DNA of 64,000 nucleotides from CAVUBL01 sp963837945 (lineage in GTDB: Bacteria > Acidobacteriota > Thermoanaerobaculia > Multivoradales > DATKCC01): contig CAWIQD010000009.1 in NCBI GenBank assembly GCA_963837945.1, positions 248,001 to 312,000 of the forward strand, given 5' to 3'. Shown here piece after piece: positions 25,931 through 34,116 of the stretch. The notes under the pieces were generated by a model. It was given only the letters and a program-made list of their open reading frames with translations, was not told the origin of the DNA and made no database searches. Position numbers and translations under genes: made by a program. Position 1 is the stretch's first letter. The number at the start of each line of letters is the position of its first letter.

Positions 25931-26861
25931 ATGGCGGAGATCGAGGAGCCGCGCGCCGCGCCGGAGACGACTTTCACACCCGGAGCTCTGTGGGGCCGGG
26001 TCCGCGAGGCGACCCGGCGGGCTCTCGCCGCGGGCGTCCTCCAGCCGGCCGAGACCGAGAGCCACACGCTCCCGGAGGCCGGCATCCCCTTTTCGGTGCG
26101 CTGCCTCTCCACCCTGCGCGAGAAGGAGCGCGTGCGGCGGGCGCGGGACGGCTCGGCGCCCGATCCCTTCCTGCCGCCCGATCCCCACCTCCTGGTGGCC
26201 GGGGTCTCGGCGAGCCACCTGGCGGTGCTCAACCGCTTCCCGGTCCTCCGCCACCACTTCCTGATCGTCACCCGCGAGCCCGAGGAGCAGGAGCTCCCGC
26301 TCACCGCCGCCGACTTCGATGCCCTCGCCCGCTGCCTCGCCGAGGTCGACGGGCTGGCCTTCTACAACTCCCATCCCGAGGCCGGAGCGAGCCAGCGCCA
26401 CCGGCACCTCCAGATCGTGCCCTTTCCGGTGGGCGACGGGCCGGCGCCCACGCCGATCGAGGCGGCGCTCGGGCCCGTCCTGCTCGATCCGGGACGGGCG
26501 ACCCTGCCGGCCTACGGCTTCGCGCACGCGGCCTGCCCGCTGCCCGCGAGCGCCTGGGAGGCCTCGCAGGCGGTGCCGCGGGCCGCGGCGGCGATGAGGC
26601 TCGCCTACCGGGCGCTCGGGGCGCGCCTCGGGCTCGGCCTCGCCCCGGGCGGGCCGACCGCGCCCTACAACCTGCTGGCGACCCGCCGTTGGATGGCCCT
26701 CTTTGCACGCCGGCAGGGAGAGCTTCGAAGGGGTGTCGGTGAACGCCCTGGGCTTCGCCGGCGCGCTGCTGGTCAAGGACCGCGCCGGCCTCGAGACCGT
26801 CCGCCGCCACGGCCCGCTCGCCGTCCTCCGCGCCGTCGCCGTCCCGACGCGCCAGCGGTGA
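25931..26861 (+). CDS. ATP adenylyltransferase (Ap4A phosphorylase-like), one frame change
   Basis: About 309 residues in two frames. The first reaches RRWMALFARRQ near 26715; the second continues ESFEGVSVNALGFAGALLVKD and ends AVAVPTRQR. The HIT-like core is FYNSHPEAGASQRHRHLQIVP, with the H-x-H-L-Q active-site triad of Ap4A phosphorylases, and the ending SVNALGFAG is also diagnostic. These enzymes split diadenosine tetraphosphate with phosphate into ATP and ADP. The break fits one extra G in CAGGGAG. The downstream frame is conserved, so a sequence error is likely. Confidence 0.8.
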
Positions 26862-26890
26862 GCCGTTCGACGCTCGCCTCGAGGATCGCC

Positions 26891-26921
26891 CGGCCGAGAC
26901 AGAGCTCGGCCGCTTCATGGG
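26891..26921 (+). repeat. REP-like palindrome, copy A
   Basis: CGGCCGAG-ACAGA-GCTCGGCCG followed by CTTCATGGG. An 8-bp stem with a short loop and an asymmetric CTTCATGG tail on the right. It lies between the ATP adenylyltransferase and enoyl-CoA hydratase genes, as a single copy. Confidence 0.75.
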
Positions 26922-26966
26922 TCCGGTGCCGTATCCATCGAGCACGGCAGCCCGCCGGGCGGGGGG

Positions 26967-27773
26967 CTACCGCCAGGAAGGCGGCTTTTTGTTCTCCAGG
27001 AAGTACGCGATGCCCCGCTTGCAGTCCTCGGTCGAGCGCGACAGCGCGTTGACCTCGGCCGCGCGGTCGAGCGCCTGGTCGAGCGGCCGGCCGATGACCT
27101 CGAGCAGCAGCCGCTTGGTCAGGGCGATCGACTGCGAGCTGGCGCGCTCGAGGATCCCGATCGCGAGCTCGCGGCCCGCGGCCTCGAGGTCCGGGCGTGG
27201 CACCACGCGGTTGACCAGGCCGATCTCGAGCGCCCGGCCGGCGGGCACGAAGTCCGGGGCGAGCAGAAGCTCCCTCAAGTCCGCGCCGCGGACCCGCAGC
27301 GACAGGAAGGTCGCCACCAGGGCGGCGACGAAGCCGATCCTCACCTCGCTGTACATGAACCGGGCGTCCTCGGAGGCGACCACGAAGTCGTGCGCGGTGG
27401 CGAGGCCGCAGCCCCCCGCGACGCAGGCACCGTGCACCATGGCGACCGTCAGGACCTCCTGGCGGAGGACCGCCTCGAACAGGCTGCGCAGGCTCAGCGA
27501 GTCGCGCCGGTGGTCCTGGTAGGAGGCCTCCTGCTGCTCGCGCAGGTGGGCGAGGTCGGCGCCCGCCGAGAAGTGCTTGCCGGCGCCGGTGAGGAGCACC
27601 GCCCGCACCCCCTCGTCGCGGAGCGGCCGGCGGTAGAGGCGGGTGATCTCCTCGGTCAGGACCGGCGACAGGGAGTTGGCCTTGTCCGGGTTGTCGAGCG
27701 TGACGTGGAGGAGGTCGTCCTCCCGCCGCACCGTCAGGCTTTCCCAGCTCTGTTCGTCCGCGGGGTCAGTCAT
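26967..27773 (-). CDS. Enoyl-CoA hydratase/isomerase family protein
   Basis: A 268-residue crotonase-fold enzyme. The oxyanion-hole segments are GKHFSAGADLAHL (about residue 66) and VHGACVAGGCGLATAHDFV (about 115); an Arg/Glu-containing SEVRIGFVAAL follows. The genomic partners (AtuA, AtuA-related protein, biotin-dependent carboxyltransferase) suggest hydration of a branched unsaturated CoA such as 3-methylglutaconyl- or isohexenylglutaconyl-CoA in leucine or terpenoid breakdown. It overlaps the upstream AtuA-related gene by eight bases. Confidence 0.88.
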   Translation of the reverse strand: MTDPADEQSWESLTVRREDDLLHVTLDNPDKANSLSPVLTEEITRLYRRPLRDEGVRAVLLTGAGKHFSAGADLAHLREQQEASYQDHRRDSLSLRSLFEAVLRQEVLTVAMVHGACVAGGCGLATAHDFVVASEDARFMYSEVRIGFVAALVATFLSLRVRGADLRELLLAPDFVPAGRALEIGLVNRVVPRPDLEAAGRELAIGILERASSQSIALTKRLLLEVIGRPLDQALDRAAEVNALSRSTEDCKRGIAYFLENKKPPSWR

Positions 27774-28101
27774 CGAGCAGCTCCTCCGGCACGTCGATCT
27801 CCATGACCAGGAGGCCCTGGGCGTGGGTCTTGCCCTGGGCGTCGGTCAGCAGGCTCTCGGTGCCGCCGCCGCCCAGGGAGTCGTGGAGGATGAAGTTGAG
27901 GGCCAGCAGGTTCGGCACCTCGAAGCGCTCGACCGGCCCGCGGCAGACGCGGGCGAAGTGCTCCTTGACCCGCGCCGGCGTGACCTCGCGGCGGATCACC
28001 TCGTAGAGCTCCGGCGTGCGGGCGATCAGGCCGACGTTGCTCGCCTCGCCCTTGTCTCCGCTGCGGGCGTGAGCGATCTGGTACAGACGGGTTCGGGCCA
28101 C
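27766..28101 (-). CDS. AtuA-related protein
   Basis: A 111-residue protein with the segments IAHARSGDKGEASNVGLIA at the start and FILHDSLGGGGTESLLTDAQGK near the end. This pattern is the small partner (or C-terminal domain) of the acyclic terpene utilization protein AtuA. Function is not established biochemically. It is followed by the enoyl-CoA hydratase gene and preceded by a small membrane-protein gene. Confidence 0.82.
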   Translation of the reverse strand: MARTRLYQIAHARSGDKGEASNVGLIARTPELYEVIRREVTPARVKEHFARVCRGPVERFEVPNLLALNFILHDSLGGGGTESLLTDAQGKTHAQGLLVMEIDVPEELLDD

Positions 28102-28104
28102 GGC

Positions 28105-28539
28105 TCAGCTCCTCCTGCGGTGATAGCGGGCGGCGAGAGCGCTCGCGACGGCCGCTCCGGCGAGGGCGGCGGCGAGCAGGTAGTAGGTGTCGGCGCGGGT
28201 GGCGAGCGGCGTGTAGAGCCCGGGGAGCACCGCCCGCAGGCCGACGTCGAGGCTCTCTGGGTCGCGGGCCACGAGCCAGGCGAAGAGGGCGAGGGCGGGC
28301 GCCGCGAGCAGCGCGAGGCGGGCGGCGACCCGCCAGCCGGCGCCGGGGCGGCCCCAGGTGGTCTCGAAGCCCCGCCGGAGGACCAGGGCCGCCGCGACCG
28401 CGACGGCGATCCCCCAGCCGGCGAAGACCAGGCGGTTGGCGAGGGCGCTCGCCGCGAAGCCGAGCAGCAGCACGGGGACGACGGTAGCGAGCAGCGTCGC
28501 GTACCAGGAGGAGCGTGGGCTCGGAGCCTGTGAAGACAT
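28105..28539 (-). CDS. Small hypothetical membrane protein
   Basis: A 144-residue protein with four predicted membrane helices (YATLLATVVPVLLLGFA, VFAGWGIAVAVAAALVL, LALLAAPALALFAWLV and YYLLAAALAGAAVASALAA). It is not recognised as a known family. The chosen ATG at 28539 lies in the terminal inverted repeat of the MITE-like element at 28524-28684, so the element may have supplied or replaced the 5' end. An upstream GTG at 28563 is an alternative start. It is three bases from the AtuA-related gene. Confidence 0.55.
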   Translation of the reverse strand: MSSQAPSPRSSWYATLLATVVPVLLLGFAASALANRLVFAGWGIAVAVAAALVLRRGFETTWGRPGAGWRVAARLALLAAPALALFAWLVARDPESLDVGLRAVLPGLYTPLATRADTYYLLAAALAGAAVASALAARYHRRRS

Positions 28540-28684
28540 CTCCGCCCGTCGCGAGGGCGTCACCGGGCGCCCCTCGCAAGACGCGCCGACGCAGGCGTAG
28601 CGGGGCCTACGTCGAGGAGGCGCAACGCTGCGAGAGGTGATTCGGGGGCGCCCGCAGCAGGGCCGGACATGTCTTCACAGGCTC
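28524..28684. mobile_element. MITE-like element with 16-bp perfect terminal inverted repeats
   Basis: GAGCCTGTGAAGACAT (28524-28539) and its exact reverse complement (28669-28684) bound a 161-bp element. Inward of the perfect part the two ends stay alike (CTCCGCCCGTCGCGAGGGCG against GTCCGGCCCTGCTGCGGGCG), so the whole can fold into a long hairpin. It holds no gene. The right end abuts the atuA stop codon and the left end lies inside the next gene. No clear target duplication is visible. Confidence 0.65.
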
Positions 28685-30061
28685 TCATGCTTCCTCGACC
28701 GTCACCTCGAGCCGGCTCTCGACCTCCTCGCGGGCGAGCAGCGCCGGCCAGTAGGCGACGACCTCCTGGGGCTTCGGCCGCCCGCCGGCGAAGCCGGTGA
28801 CCCCCGGCGGGCCGGCGGTGACCAGCGGCGCGATCTCCTTGCCGAAGCGCTCGACCTTGGCGCGATCGGCGTCGCGCACCGCGAGGCGCAGCACGACCTC
28901 GGGCGGCTCCTCCTGCGCCTCCCAGATGCCCGGCAGCACCGCGCCCTGGCCGAGGAGCTCGGTCTCCCGGCAGCCCTCGCCGAAGGTGACGCCGGCGCGC
29001 TCGAGCCGCTTCCAGACGGTCTCGGCGGCGAGCCGCGCCTTGTCGACCGCCCGCGGGCCGGAGACGGTGAGCTGCCCGGAGCCCTTGTAGCCGGCCAGGT
29101 GGGACGCGGAGACCTTGAGGAACGGCGTCTTGGGCCGCCCCGCGATGCCGTGGACCCGGACCCGGTCGGGGCCCTCCTCGGCGAGGCGGATGGTGGTGAA
29201 GTCGGCGACCACGTCCGGGGTGATGTACTCGGTAGGGTTCGCCATCTCGTAGAGGAGCTGCTCGGAGACGGTGTCGACGGTCACCATGCCGCCGGTGCCC
29301 GCGTGCTTGGTGACCACGAACTCGCCGCTCGGCTCCATCTCGGCGATCGGGTAGCCGACGTTCCAGAGGTCCGGCACCTCCCACCAGCGCGAGAAGTTGC
29401 CACCGGTCGACTGGGGACCGCACTCGAGGATGTGGCCGGCGATCGTGCCGGCAGCCAGCCGGTCCCAGTCGTCCTCGGCCCAGCCGAACTCGTGGATCGC
29501 CGGGGCGAGCGCCAGGGCGGTGTCGGTGACCCGGCCGCAGAGCACGATCAGGGCGCCGCCGGCGAGCGCCTCGACCACCGGCCGGGCGCCGAGGTAGGCG
29601 TTGGCGCTGGTGAACTGGTCGACCAGGGGAGCGATCGGCTCGCCGGTGTCCATGTTGGCGAGCTGGTGGCCGGCCGCGACCAGCTCGGGGAGCCGCGGCA
29701 GGACGTCGTCGCCCTCGACCACCCCCACCCGGACCCCCGAGAGCCCGAGCTGCCGGGCGACCTCGAAGATCTTCTCCCGGCAGGCCCGGGGGTTCAGGCC
29801 GCCGGCGTTGGTGAGCACCCGGACGCCGCGCTCCTGGAGCTCCGGGAGCACGCGCCGGACGAAGTCGATGAAGTCGGTGGCGTAGCCGAGCCGGGAGTTC
29901 TTGAGCTTCTGACGCATCATGATCGACAGGGTCACCTCGGCCAGGTAGTCCATGCCGATGTAGTCGATCTCGCCGCCGCGAAGCAGCTCCACCGGAGCGT
30001 CGACGTTGTCGCCCCAGAACCCCTGCCCGTTGCCGATTCGGATGGTCTTCGCGGAGGTCAT
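28685..30061 (-). CDS. atuA: Acyclic terpene utilization protein AtuA (DUF1446)
   Basis: A 458-residue AtuA-family protein starting KTIRIGNGQGFWGDNVDAP. It has the family stretches GGEIDYIGMDYLAEVTLSI, RVLTNAGGLNPRACREKIF and AGTGGMVTVDTVSEQLLYE. The family is required for growth on citronellol-type terpenes in Pseudomonas and occurs more widely with acyl-CoA carboxylase and crotonase genes, as here. The exact reaction is unknown. A minus-strand TGCTAACCT lies ten bases before the ATG. Confidence 0.88.
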   Translation of the reverse strand: MTSAKTIRIGNGQGFWGDNVDAPVELLRGGEIDYIGMDYLAEVTLSIMMRQKLKNSRLGYATDFIDFVRRVLPELQERGVRVLTNAGGLNPRACREKIFEVARQLGLSGVRVGVVEGDDVLPRLPELVAAGHQLANMDTGEPIAPLVDQFTSANAYLGARPVVEALAGGALIVLCGRVTDTALALAPAIHEFGWAEDDWDRLAAGTIAGHILECGPQSTGGNFSRWWEVPDLWNVGYPIAEMEPSGEFVVTKHAGTGGMVTVDTVSEQLLYEMANPTEYITPDVVADFTTIRLAEEGPDRVRVHGIAGRPKTPFLKVSASHLAGYKGSGQLTVSGPRAVDKARLAAETVWKRLERAGVTFGEGCRETELLGQGAVLPGIWEAQEEPPEVVLRLAVRDADRAKVERFGKEIAPLVTAGPPGVTGFAGGRPKPQEVVAYWPALLAREEVESRLEVTVEEA

Positions 30062-30160
30062 GCAGCGCTGGAGGTTAGCACGGAGGTCGGAAGAGCCACC
30101 ATCTACAGCGGACGCCTGAGCCCGCCGAAGATCAGGATAAGCAGTTGCTCTTCAACATGC

Positions 30161-30166
30161 TATGAT
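30161..30166 (+). promoter_or_regulatory. Extended -10 element of the nitrilase-fold cassette
   Basis: TGCTATGAT, an extended -10 (TG-N-TATGAT), 53 bases before the ATG at 30220. No good -35 is needed for this class. The surrounding 160 bp are richer in A/T than neighbouring gaps. Confidence 0.45.
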
Positions 30167-30219
30167 GTCTGGGTTCCCCAGAACCAAAATCGATTGGCGC
30201 CAGCCAGGGACTGCCTCCG

Positions 30220-31950
30220 ATGAGCAACGAGCTGACTGTACGCACGTTTCTCCAATTCCTCGCTCCCTCGAAGGTTCGGGGCAAGACGATGCTGCTGCCT
30301 CACTGGCCTCCGGACGCATTTGCCATCACGATGGCCCTCCTTCGCCGATCTGGCGGATACCTGACCGTCCTCCGGGAAGACTGGCCTCCCGTCGAAGGAG
30401 AGATCGACAGCGGCGGAGCGACCGCGTGGTGCCGGGAGATGCGTCGTCTGGGCAGCGCATGGCGCAAGCGCGCTCTGAACTCGAGGTCCCGTCCGCCACA
30501 GATCGTCTACCGCTGGTGGGACGTCGTCCGCGAGAGCGCAGACCTGCCAGTGGAGGAGATTCCCACCAAGATCGAGCTATGCGAAGCCCTGGTGAAAATT
30601 GCGGTTGCCGCCGACGAGGCGTCCGAAAGGGCGGGCCTCCGGGTGCCGAGCACGAGTGGCTATCCCGAAAAGGCGGCCGACGAGCAGGTTCTCCGGACGT
30701 TCGCCCGCCGGACGACCCAGAGGCTCCACGCCCGGAGTGGCTCGGGTGGGCCTGCGTCTCTTTGCAAAGAGGTGGATCCCTCTCGGCTCGTGGTGCTCCC
30801 GAAGCTCCATACGCCGCAGTCCGGGCTGACCGCCCGTTCCCTGTCACACCACCTGGCACTCTGCGACGGTGGAAAGGTCCAGCCACTCTGGTTCAACGTT
30901 CAGCTCCACCATCCGAAGGACAAAGCGGACCTCGAACCGCAGGAGGGCCGCTCGCATCGGACCTCGAGTCTGAATCTTCTCGTGGTGCCTTGGCCGCTCG
31001 AAGTTCTTCCGAGAGAATTTCGCGTCGTGACCAGCCCGACGAAGGATAGAGACTTCGGCCTGTTTCGGTACGACCCGGCCCGGCGAGACCCAAATCAGAT
31101 CTCCACGTGGATTGACGACCTGATCTGCACGAGTGAAGAACAGGTCGGGCCCGTCGATGGTGTCATCCTGCCCGAGTCCTCGGTGGATGAGGAGACGTTT
31201 CAAATCCTGGCCGACACCTGCCACAAGAAGGGTGCGTTCCTCGCGGCCGGAGTCCGGGCGACGGCAGTCGATGAAACGTCCGGGGTGGAGCACGCCGTCA
31301 ACTCTTCGGCGCTGAGCCTTCCTGTCTCCGAGGACGAGGTCATCGAGATCCGTCAACCAAAACACCATCGCTGGCGGCTCGACCGCCGGCAGATTCAGCA
31401 ATACGGGATAGGCTCGCGCCTCGATCCGACCAAATTCTGGTGGGAGGACACCTGGGTCGGCCCACGAGTTTTGTGGTTCTTCGGGGTCGAGGACTGGCTC
31501 ACCGCCACGACCCTGATCTGTGAAGACCTTGCGCGCCTCGAGCCGGTCTCCGAGCTGATCCGGGCCGTAGGCCCCAACTTGGTGATCGCACTCCTGATGG
31601 ACGGACCTCAGTTGGAACAGCGGTGGCCGGCCCGCTATGCTACCGTCCTGGCGGATGACCCAGGATGCTCGGTACTGACGGTCACCAGCCTCGGCATGGC
31701 TCGGCTTAGCCGCTCCCAGCAAGGAGAATGCGGCTGCCGGATTGTCGCCCTCTGGAAAGATGACAAGGACGGTCGCAACATCCCGATCGAGCTACCGCAA
31801 GACAAGGAAGCTGTCGTCCTGTGCTTGGCGAAGGAAGGGCGCGAAGAGCGCACCGCGGACCAGCGCCTTGGGCCGGGACGAGCCTATTACCCGACTCTGG
31901 TTGGAGTCCATCCAGTCGGAACCAGCGGACGAGAGCGGAGCAAGGTATGA
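30220..31950 (+). CDS. Two-part protein: unknown N-terminal domain plus nitrilase-fold hydrolase
   Basis: A 576-residue protein. Residues 310-500 carry the carbon-nitrogen hydrolase triad: E319 in VILPESSVDEE, K381 in QPKHHRWRLDRR and C434 in TLICEDLARLEP, with spacings (62 and 53) that fit the family. The ICED sequence around the Cys is like amidase and glutaminase members. Residues 1-270 match nothing I recognise; a hydrophobic MLLPHWPPDAFAITMALL lies near residue 25 and VVPWPLEVLPREFRVVTS at 255-272. No reverse-transcriptase YxDD motif is present, although nitrilase domains are fused to such enzymes in DRT1-type defence systems. Codon use is less GC-biased than neighbours. It is followed by two tiny genes. 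Confidence 0.7.
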   Translation: MSNELTVRTFLQFLAPSKVRGKTMLLPHWPPDAFAITMALLRRSGGYLTVLREDWPPVEGEIDSGGATAWCREMRRLGSAWRKRALNSRSRPPQIVYRWWDVVRESADLPVEEIPTKIELCEALVKIAVAADEASERAGLRVPSTSGYPEKAADEQVLRTFARRTTQRLHARSGSGGPASLCKEVDPSRLVVLPKLHTPQSGLTARSLSHHLALCDGGKVQPLWFNVQLHHPKDKADLEPQEGRSHRTSSLNLLVVPWPLEVLPREFRVVTSPTKDRDFGLFRYDPARRDPNQISTWIDDLICTSEEQVGPVDGVILPESSVDEETFQILADTCHKKGAFLAAGVRATAVDETSGVEHAVNSSALSLPVSEDEVIEIRQPKHHRWRLDRRQIQQYGIGSRLDPTKFWWEDTWVGPRVLWFFGVEDWLTATTLICEDLARLEPVSELIRAVGPNLVIALLMDGPQLEQRWPARYATVLADDPGCSVLTVTSLGMARLSRSQQGECGCRIVALWKDDKDGRNIPIELPQDKEAVVLCLAKEGREERTADQRLGPGRAYYPTLVGVHPVGTSGRERSKV

Positions 31951-32042
31951 TTGTGCCCTGGTTCACAAGGCACCATGGCAAGATCCTCGCAGAGGGTTCG
32001 TGTGGCCCTCCGGGTCAGGAATGGAGAGACGAGGAAGCATAA
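31947..32042 (+). CDS. Possible 31-residue peptide coupled to the nitrilase-fold gene
   Basis: An ATG overlaps the stop of the preceding gene (ATGA). The frame encodes MIVPWFTRHHGKILAEG and ends QEWRDEEA. GGAGCAAGG lies just upstream as a ribosome site. It is only a candidate, because the length is short and no family is known. Confidence 0.3.
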   Translation: MIVPWFTRHHGKILAEGSCGPPGQEWRDEEA

Positions 32043-32060
32043 GAGCCCTGGGAGACCCAA

Positions 32061-32303
32061 ATGCCTGAGCGAATCCCTGTTGGAGATGCCGCTACCCTGA
32101 CTCTGGTCGCCGAGTATCCGGATCTTCCAGAGGAAGAGTTTACGCAGTTGCTCGGAGACATTGAATCCTCGCGAGCCCGGAAGATCGCTGAGGCGATCCG
32201 GGCTCGGCAAGGAAAGAAGAACCGCCGCTCCGCGCGCGACGCCCGAGCCGACAAGTCGGCGGCCGCGATCATCGCCTCGGTGGGTGCCGGAGCCGGGGTA
32301 TAA
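32061..32303 (+). CDS. Small unknown protein downstream of the nitrilase-fold gene
   Basis: An 80-residue protein with an acidic N-terminal half (VAEYPDLPEEEFTQLLGD), a helical basic middle (SSRARKIAEAIRARQGKK) and an Ala/Gly-rich tail. GGGAGA lies six bases before the ATG. It is not recognised. Its position 110 bases after the nitrilase-fold gene, with the same base composition, suggests the two are inherited together. It ends eight bases before the convergent carboxyltransferase stop. Confidence 0.5.
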   Translation: MPERIPVGDAATLTLVAEYPDLPEEEFTQLLGDIESSRARKIAEAIRARQGKKNRRSARDARADKSAAAIIASVGAGAGV

Positions 32304-32310
32304 CCTCGGA

Positions 32311-33981
32311 TCAGGTCTGGAGCACGCCGGTCTTGAACTCGGGGAGGTCGGGGTTCATGGCGGCGCAGGCGAGGGAGCGGGCGAGGACCGTGCGGGTTGC
32401 AGCCGGGTCGATCAGGCCGTCGAGCCAGAGGCGGGCGGCGGCATAGCGCGGATCGGCGGTCGCCTCGTAGCGGGCCTGGATCTCGGCCAGCCGGTCGCGC
32501 TTCTCCTCCTCCGACACGTCCTCGCCGCGGTTCTTGAGCTGGATCTCGAGCAGGGTCCGCGACGCCTGCTCGCCGCCCATCACCGCGATGTGGGTCGAGG
32601 GCCAGCCCCACAGGAAGCGGGCGCCGTAGGCCTTGCCGCACATCGCGTAGTTGCCGGCGCCGTAGGAGTTGCCGGTGAAGAGCGTGATCTTGGGGACCGC
32701 CGAGTTGGCGACGGCGTTGACCATCTTGGCGCCGTCCTTGATGATCCCGCCCCACTCCGCGCGGCTCCCGACCATGAAACCCGTGACGTCCTGGAGGAAG
32801 ACCAGGGGGATCCCCTTCTGGTTGCACAGCTCGACGAACCGGGCGCCCTTGTCCGCGGCGTCGGAGTAGAGCACGCCGCCGATCTGGAGCTCCTTGTCGC
32901 GCGGCCCGGTACCGGTCGCGCGGTGGGTCACCGAGCGCTGGTTGGCGACGATCCCCACCGCCCAGCCGTCGATCCAGCCGGTGCCGCAGAGCAGCGTCCG
33001 GCCGTAGGTCTCCTTGAACTCGTGGAGCTCCGATCCGTCGAGCACCCGAGCCAGGATCTCGCGCGTGTCGTACGGCCGGGCGCGCGAGATCGGCATCACG
33101 CCATAGAGCTCCTCGGCCGGGTAGAGCGGGTCGGCCGGCGCCCGCCGGGCGAAGGGCGCCCGCTCGGGCTCGGCGAGCTGGGCGAGCTGGGCGCGCATCG
33201 TCTCGAGGCAGGTCACGTCGTCCGGGTGGCGGTGGTCGACCACCCCCGAGACGTCGGTCTGGACCACCGCGCCGCCCAGCTCCTGGGGATCGATCATCTC
33301 GCCGATCGCGGCCTTCACCAGGTGCGAGCCGGCGAGGAAGATCGAGCCCGTCCCTTCGACGATGTGGGACTCGTCACTCATGATCGGCAGATACGCCCCG
33401 CCGGCCACGCACGAGCCCATGATCGCCGCCATCTGGAAGACGCCGGCGGCCGAGAGGCGGGCGTTGTTGTAGAACACCCGGCCGAAGTGCTCGCGGTCGG
33501 GGAAGATCTCCTCCTGCATGGGCAGGAAGACGCCGGCCGAGTCCACCAGGTAGACGATCGGCAGGTGGTTCTCGAGGGCGATCTCCTGGGCCCGGAGCAC
33601 CTTCTTGCAGGTGATCGGGAACCAGGCGCCGGCCTTGACCGTGGCGTCGTTGGCGACCACCACCATGTCCCGGCCGTGGATGGTCCCGATGCCGGCGACG
33701 GTGCCGGCGGCCGGCGCGCCCCCCCACTCCTCGTACATCCCGTGGCCGGCCCAGACGCCCATCTCGAGGAAGGCGCTCTCCGGATCGCAGAGCGCCTCGA
33801 TCCGCTCGCGCGCGAGGAGCTTGCCGCGCCCGACGTGCCGCGTCCGGGCGCGCTCGCCGCCGCCCAAGGCGATCGCCGCCTCCTCCTCGCGCAGGCGCTC
33901 CACCTCCCGGCGCCAGTGCTCCTCCCGGCGCGCGAAGGCGTCGTCTCTTGCGATGGTGCTTTCGAGAATGGCCCCGTTCAT
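32311..33981 (-). CDS. Acyl-CoA carboxylase carboxyltransferase (beta) subunit
   Basis: A 556-residue biotin-dependent carboxyltransferase of the 3-methylcrotonyl-/geranyl-CoA carboxylase type. Typical segments are RTRHVGRGKLLARERIEAL, CKKVLRAQEIALENHLPI, VDSAGVFLPMQEEIFPD, GSCVAGGAYLPIMSDES and LFTGNSYGAGNYAMCGKAY. It moves CO2 from carboxybiotin to a branched unsaturated acyl-CoA. No biotin carboxylase subunit is in the window. With atuA and the crotonase it fits leucine or terpenoid degradation. GAGGGGGG lies upstream of the ATG, and TATAAT on the minus strand at 34075-34080 may be its own promoter. Confidence 0.93.
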   Translation of the reverse strand: MNGAILESTIARDDAFARREEHWRREVERLREEEAAIALGGGERARTRHVGRGKLLARERIEALCDPESAFLEMGVWAGHGMYEEWGGAPAAGTVAGIGTIHGRDMVVVANDATVKAGAWFPITCKKVLRAQEIALENHLPIVYLVDSAGVFLPMQEEIFPDREHFGRVFYNNARLSAAGVFQMAAIMGSCVAGGAYLPIMSDESHIVEGTGSIFLAGSHLVKAAIGEMIDPQELGGAVVQTDVSGVVDHRHPDDVTCLETMRAQLAQLAEPERAPFARRAPADPLYPAEELYGVMPISRARPYDTREILARVLDGSELHEFKETYGRTLLCGTGWIDGWAVGIVANQRSVTHRATGTGPRDKELQIGGVLYSDAADKGARFVELCNQKGIPLVFLQDVTGFMVGSRAEWGGIIKDGAKMVNAVANSAVPKITLFTGNSYGAGNYAMCGKAYGARFLWGWPSTHIAVMGGEQASRTLLEIQLKNRGEDVSEEEKRDRLAEIQARYEATADPRYAAARLWLDGLIDPAATRTVLARSLACAAMNPDLPEFKTGVLQT

Positions 33982-34074
33982 CGGATCGCCCCCCTCTCCC
34001 TCGATCCCGCTCCCGCCCGGCTCTTGCCCCGACTCGACTCATCTGTCACGACAAGTGCCCTCGAGGCGGCGGGC

Positions 34075-34080
34075 ATTATA
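34075..34080 (-). promoter_or_regulatory. -10 element of the carboxyltransferase gene
   Basis: A consensus TATAAT on the minus strand, giving a leader of about 85 bases before the ATG at 33981. No -35 is obvious. Confidence 0.4.
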
Positions 34081-34104
34081 GCGGCCCCGCCGCACCCGCC
34101 GGGG

Positions 34105-34110
34105 TAGGAT
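34105..34110 (+). promoter_or_regulatory. -10 element of the moaD-moaE fusion gene, leaderless
   Basis: TAGGAT, six bases before the GTG at 34117. Confidence 0.45.
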
Positions 34111-34116
34111 CTCCCC

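Noticed and set aside
28637..30223. Plus-strand frame of 528 residues opposite atuA
   Set aside because: Antisense shadow of a conserved gene; no motif or ribosome site.
30220..31950. Reading the N-terminal half of the nitrilase-fold protein as a reverse transcriptase
   Set aside because: No YxDD or other polymerase motif is present in residues 1-300, so a DRT1 assignment is not supported.
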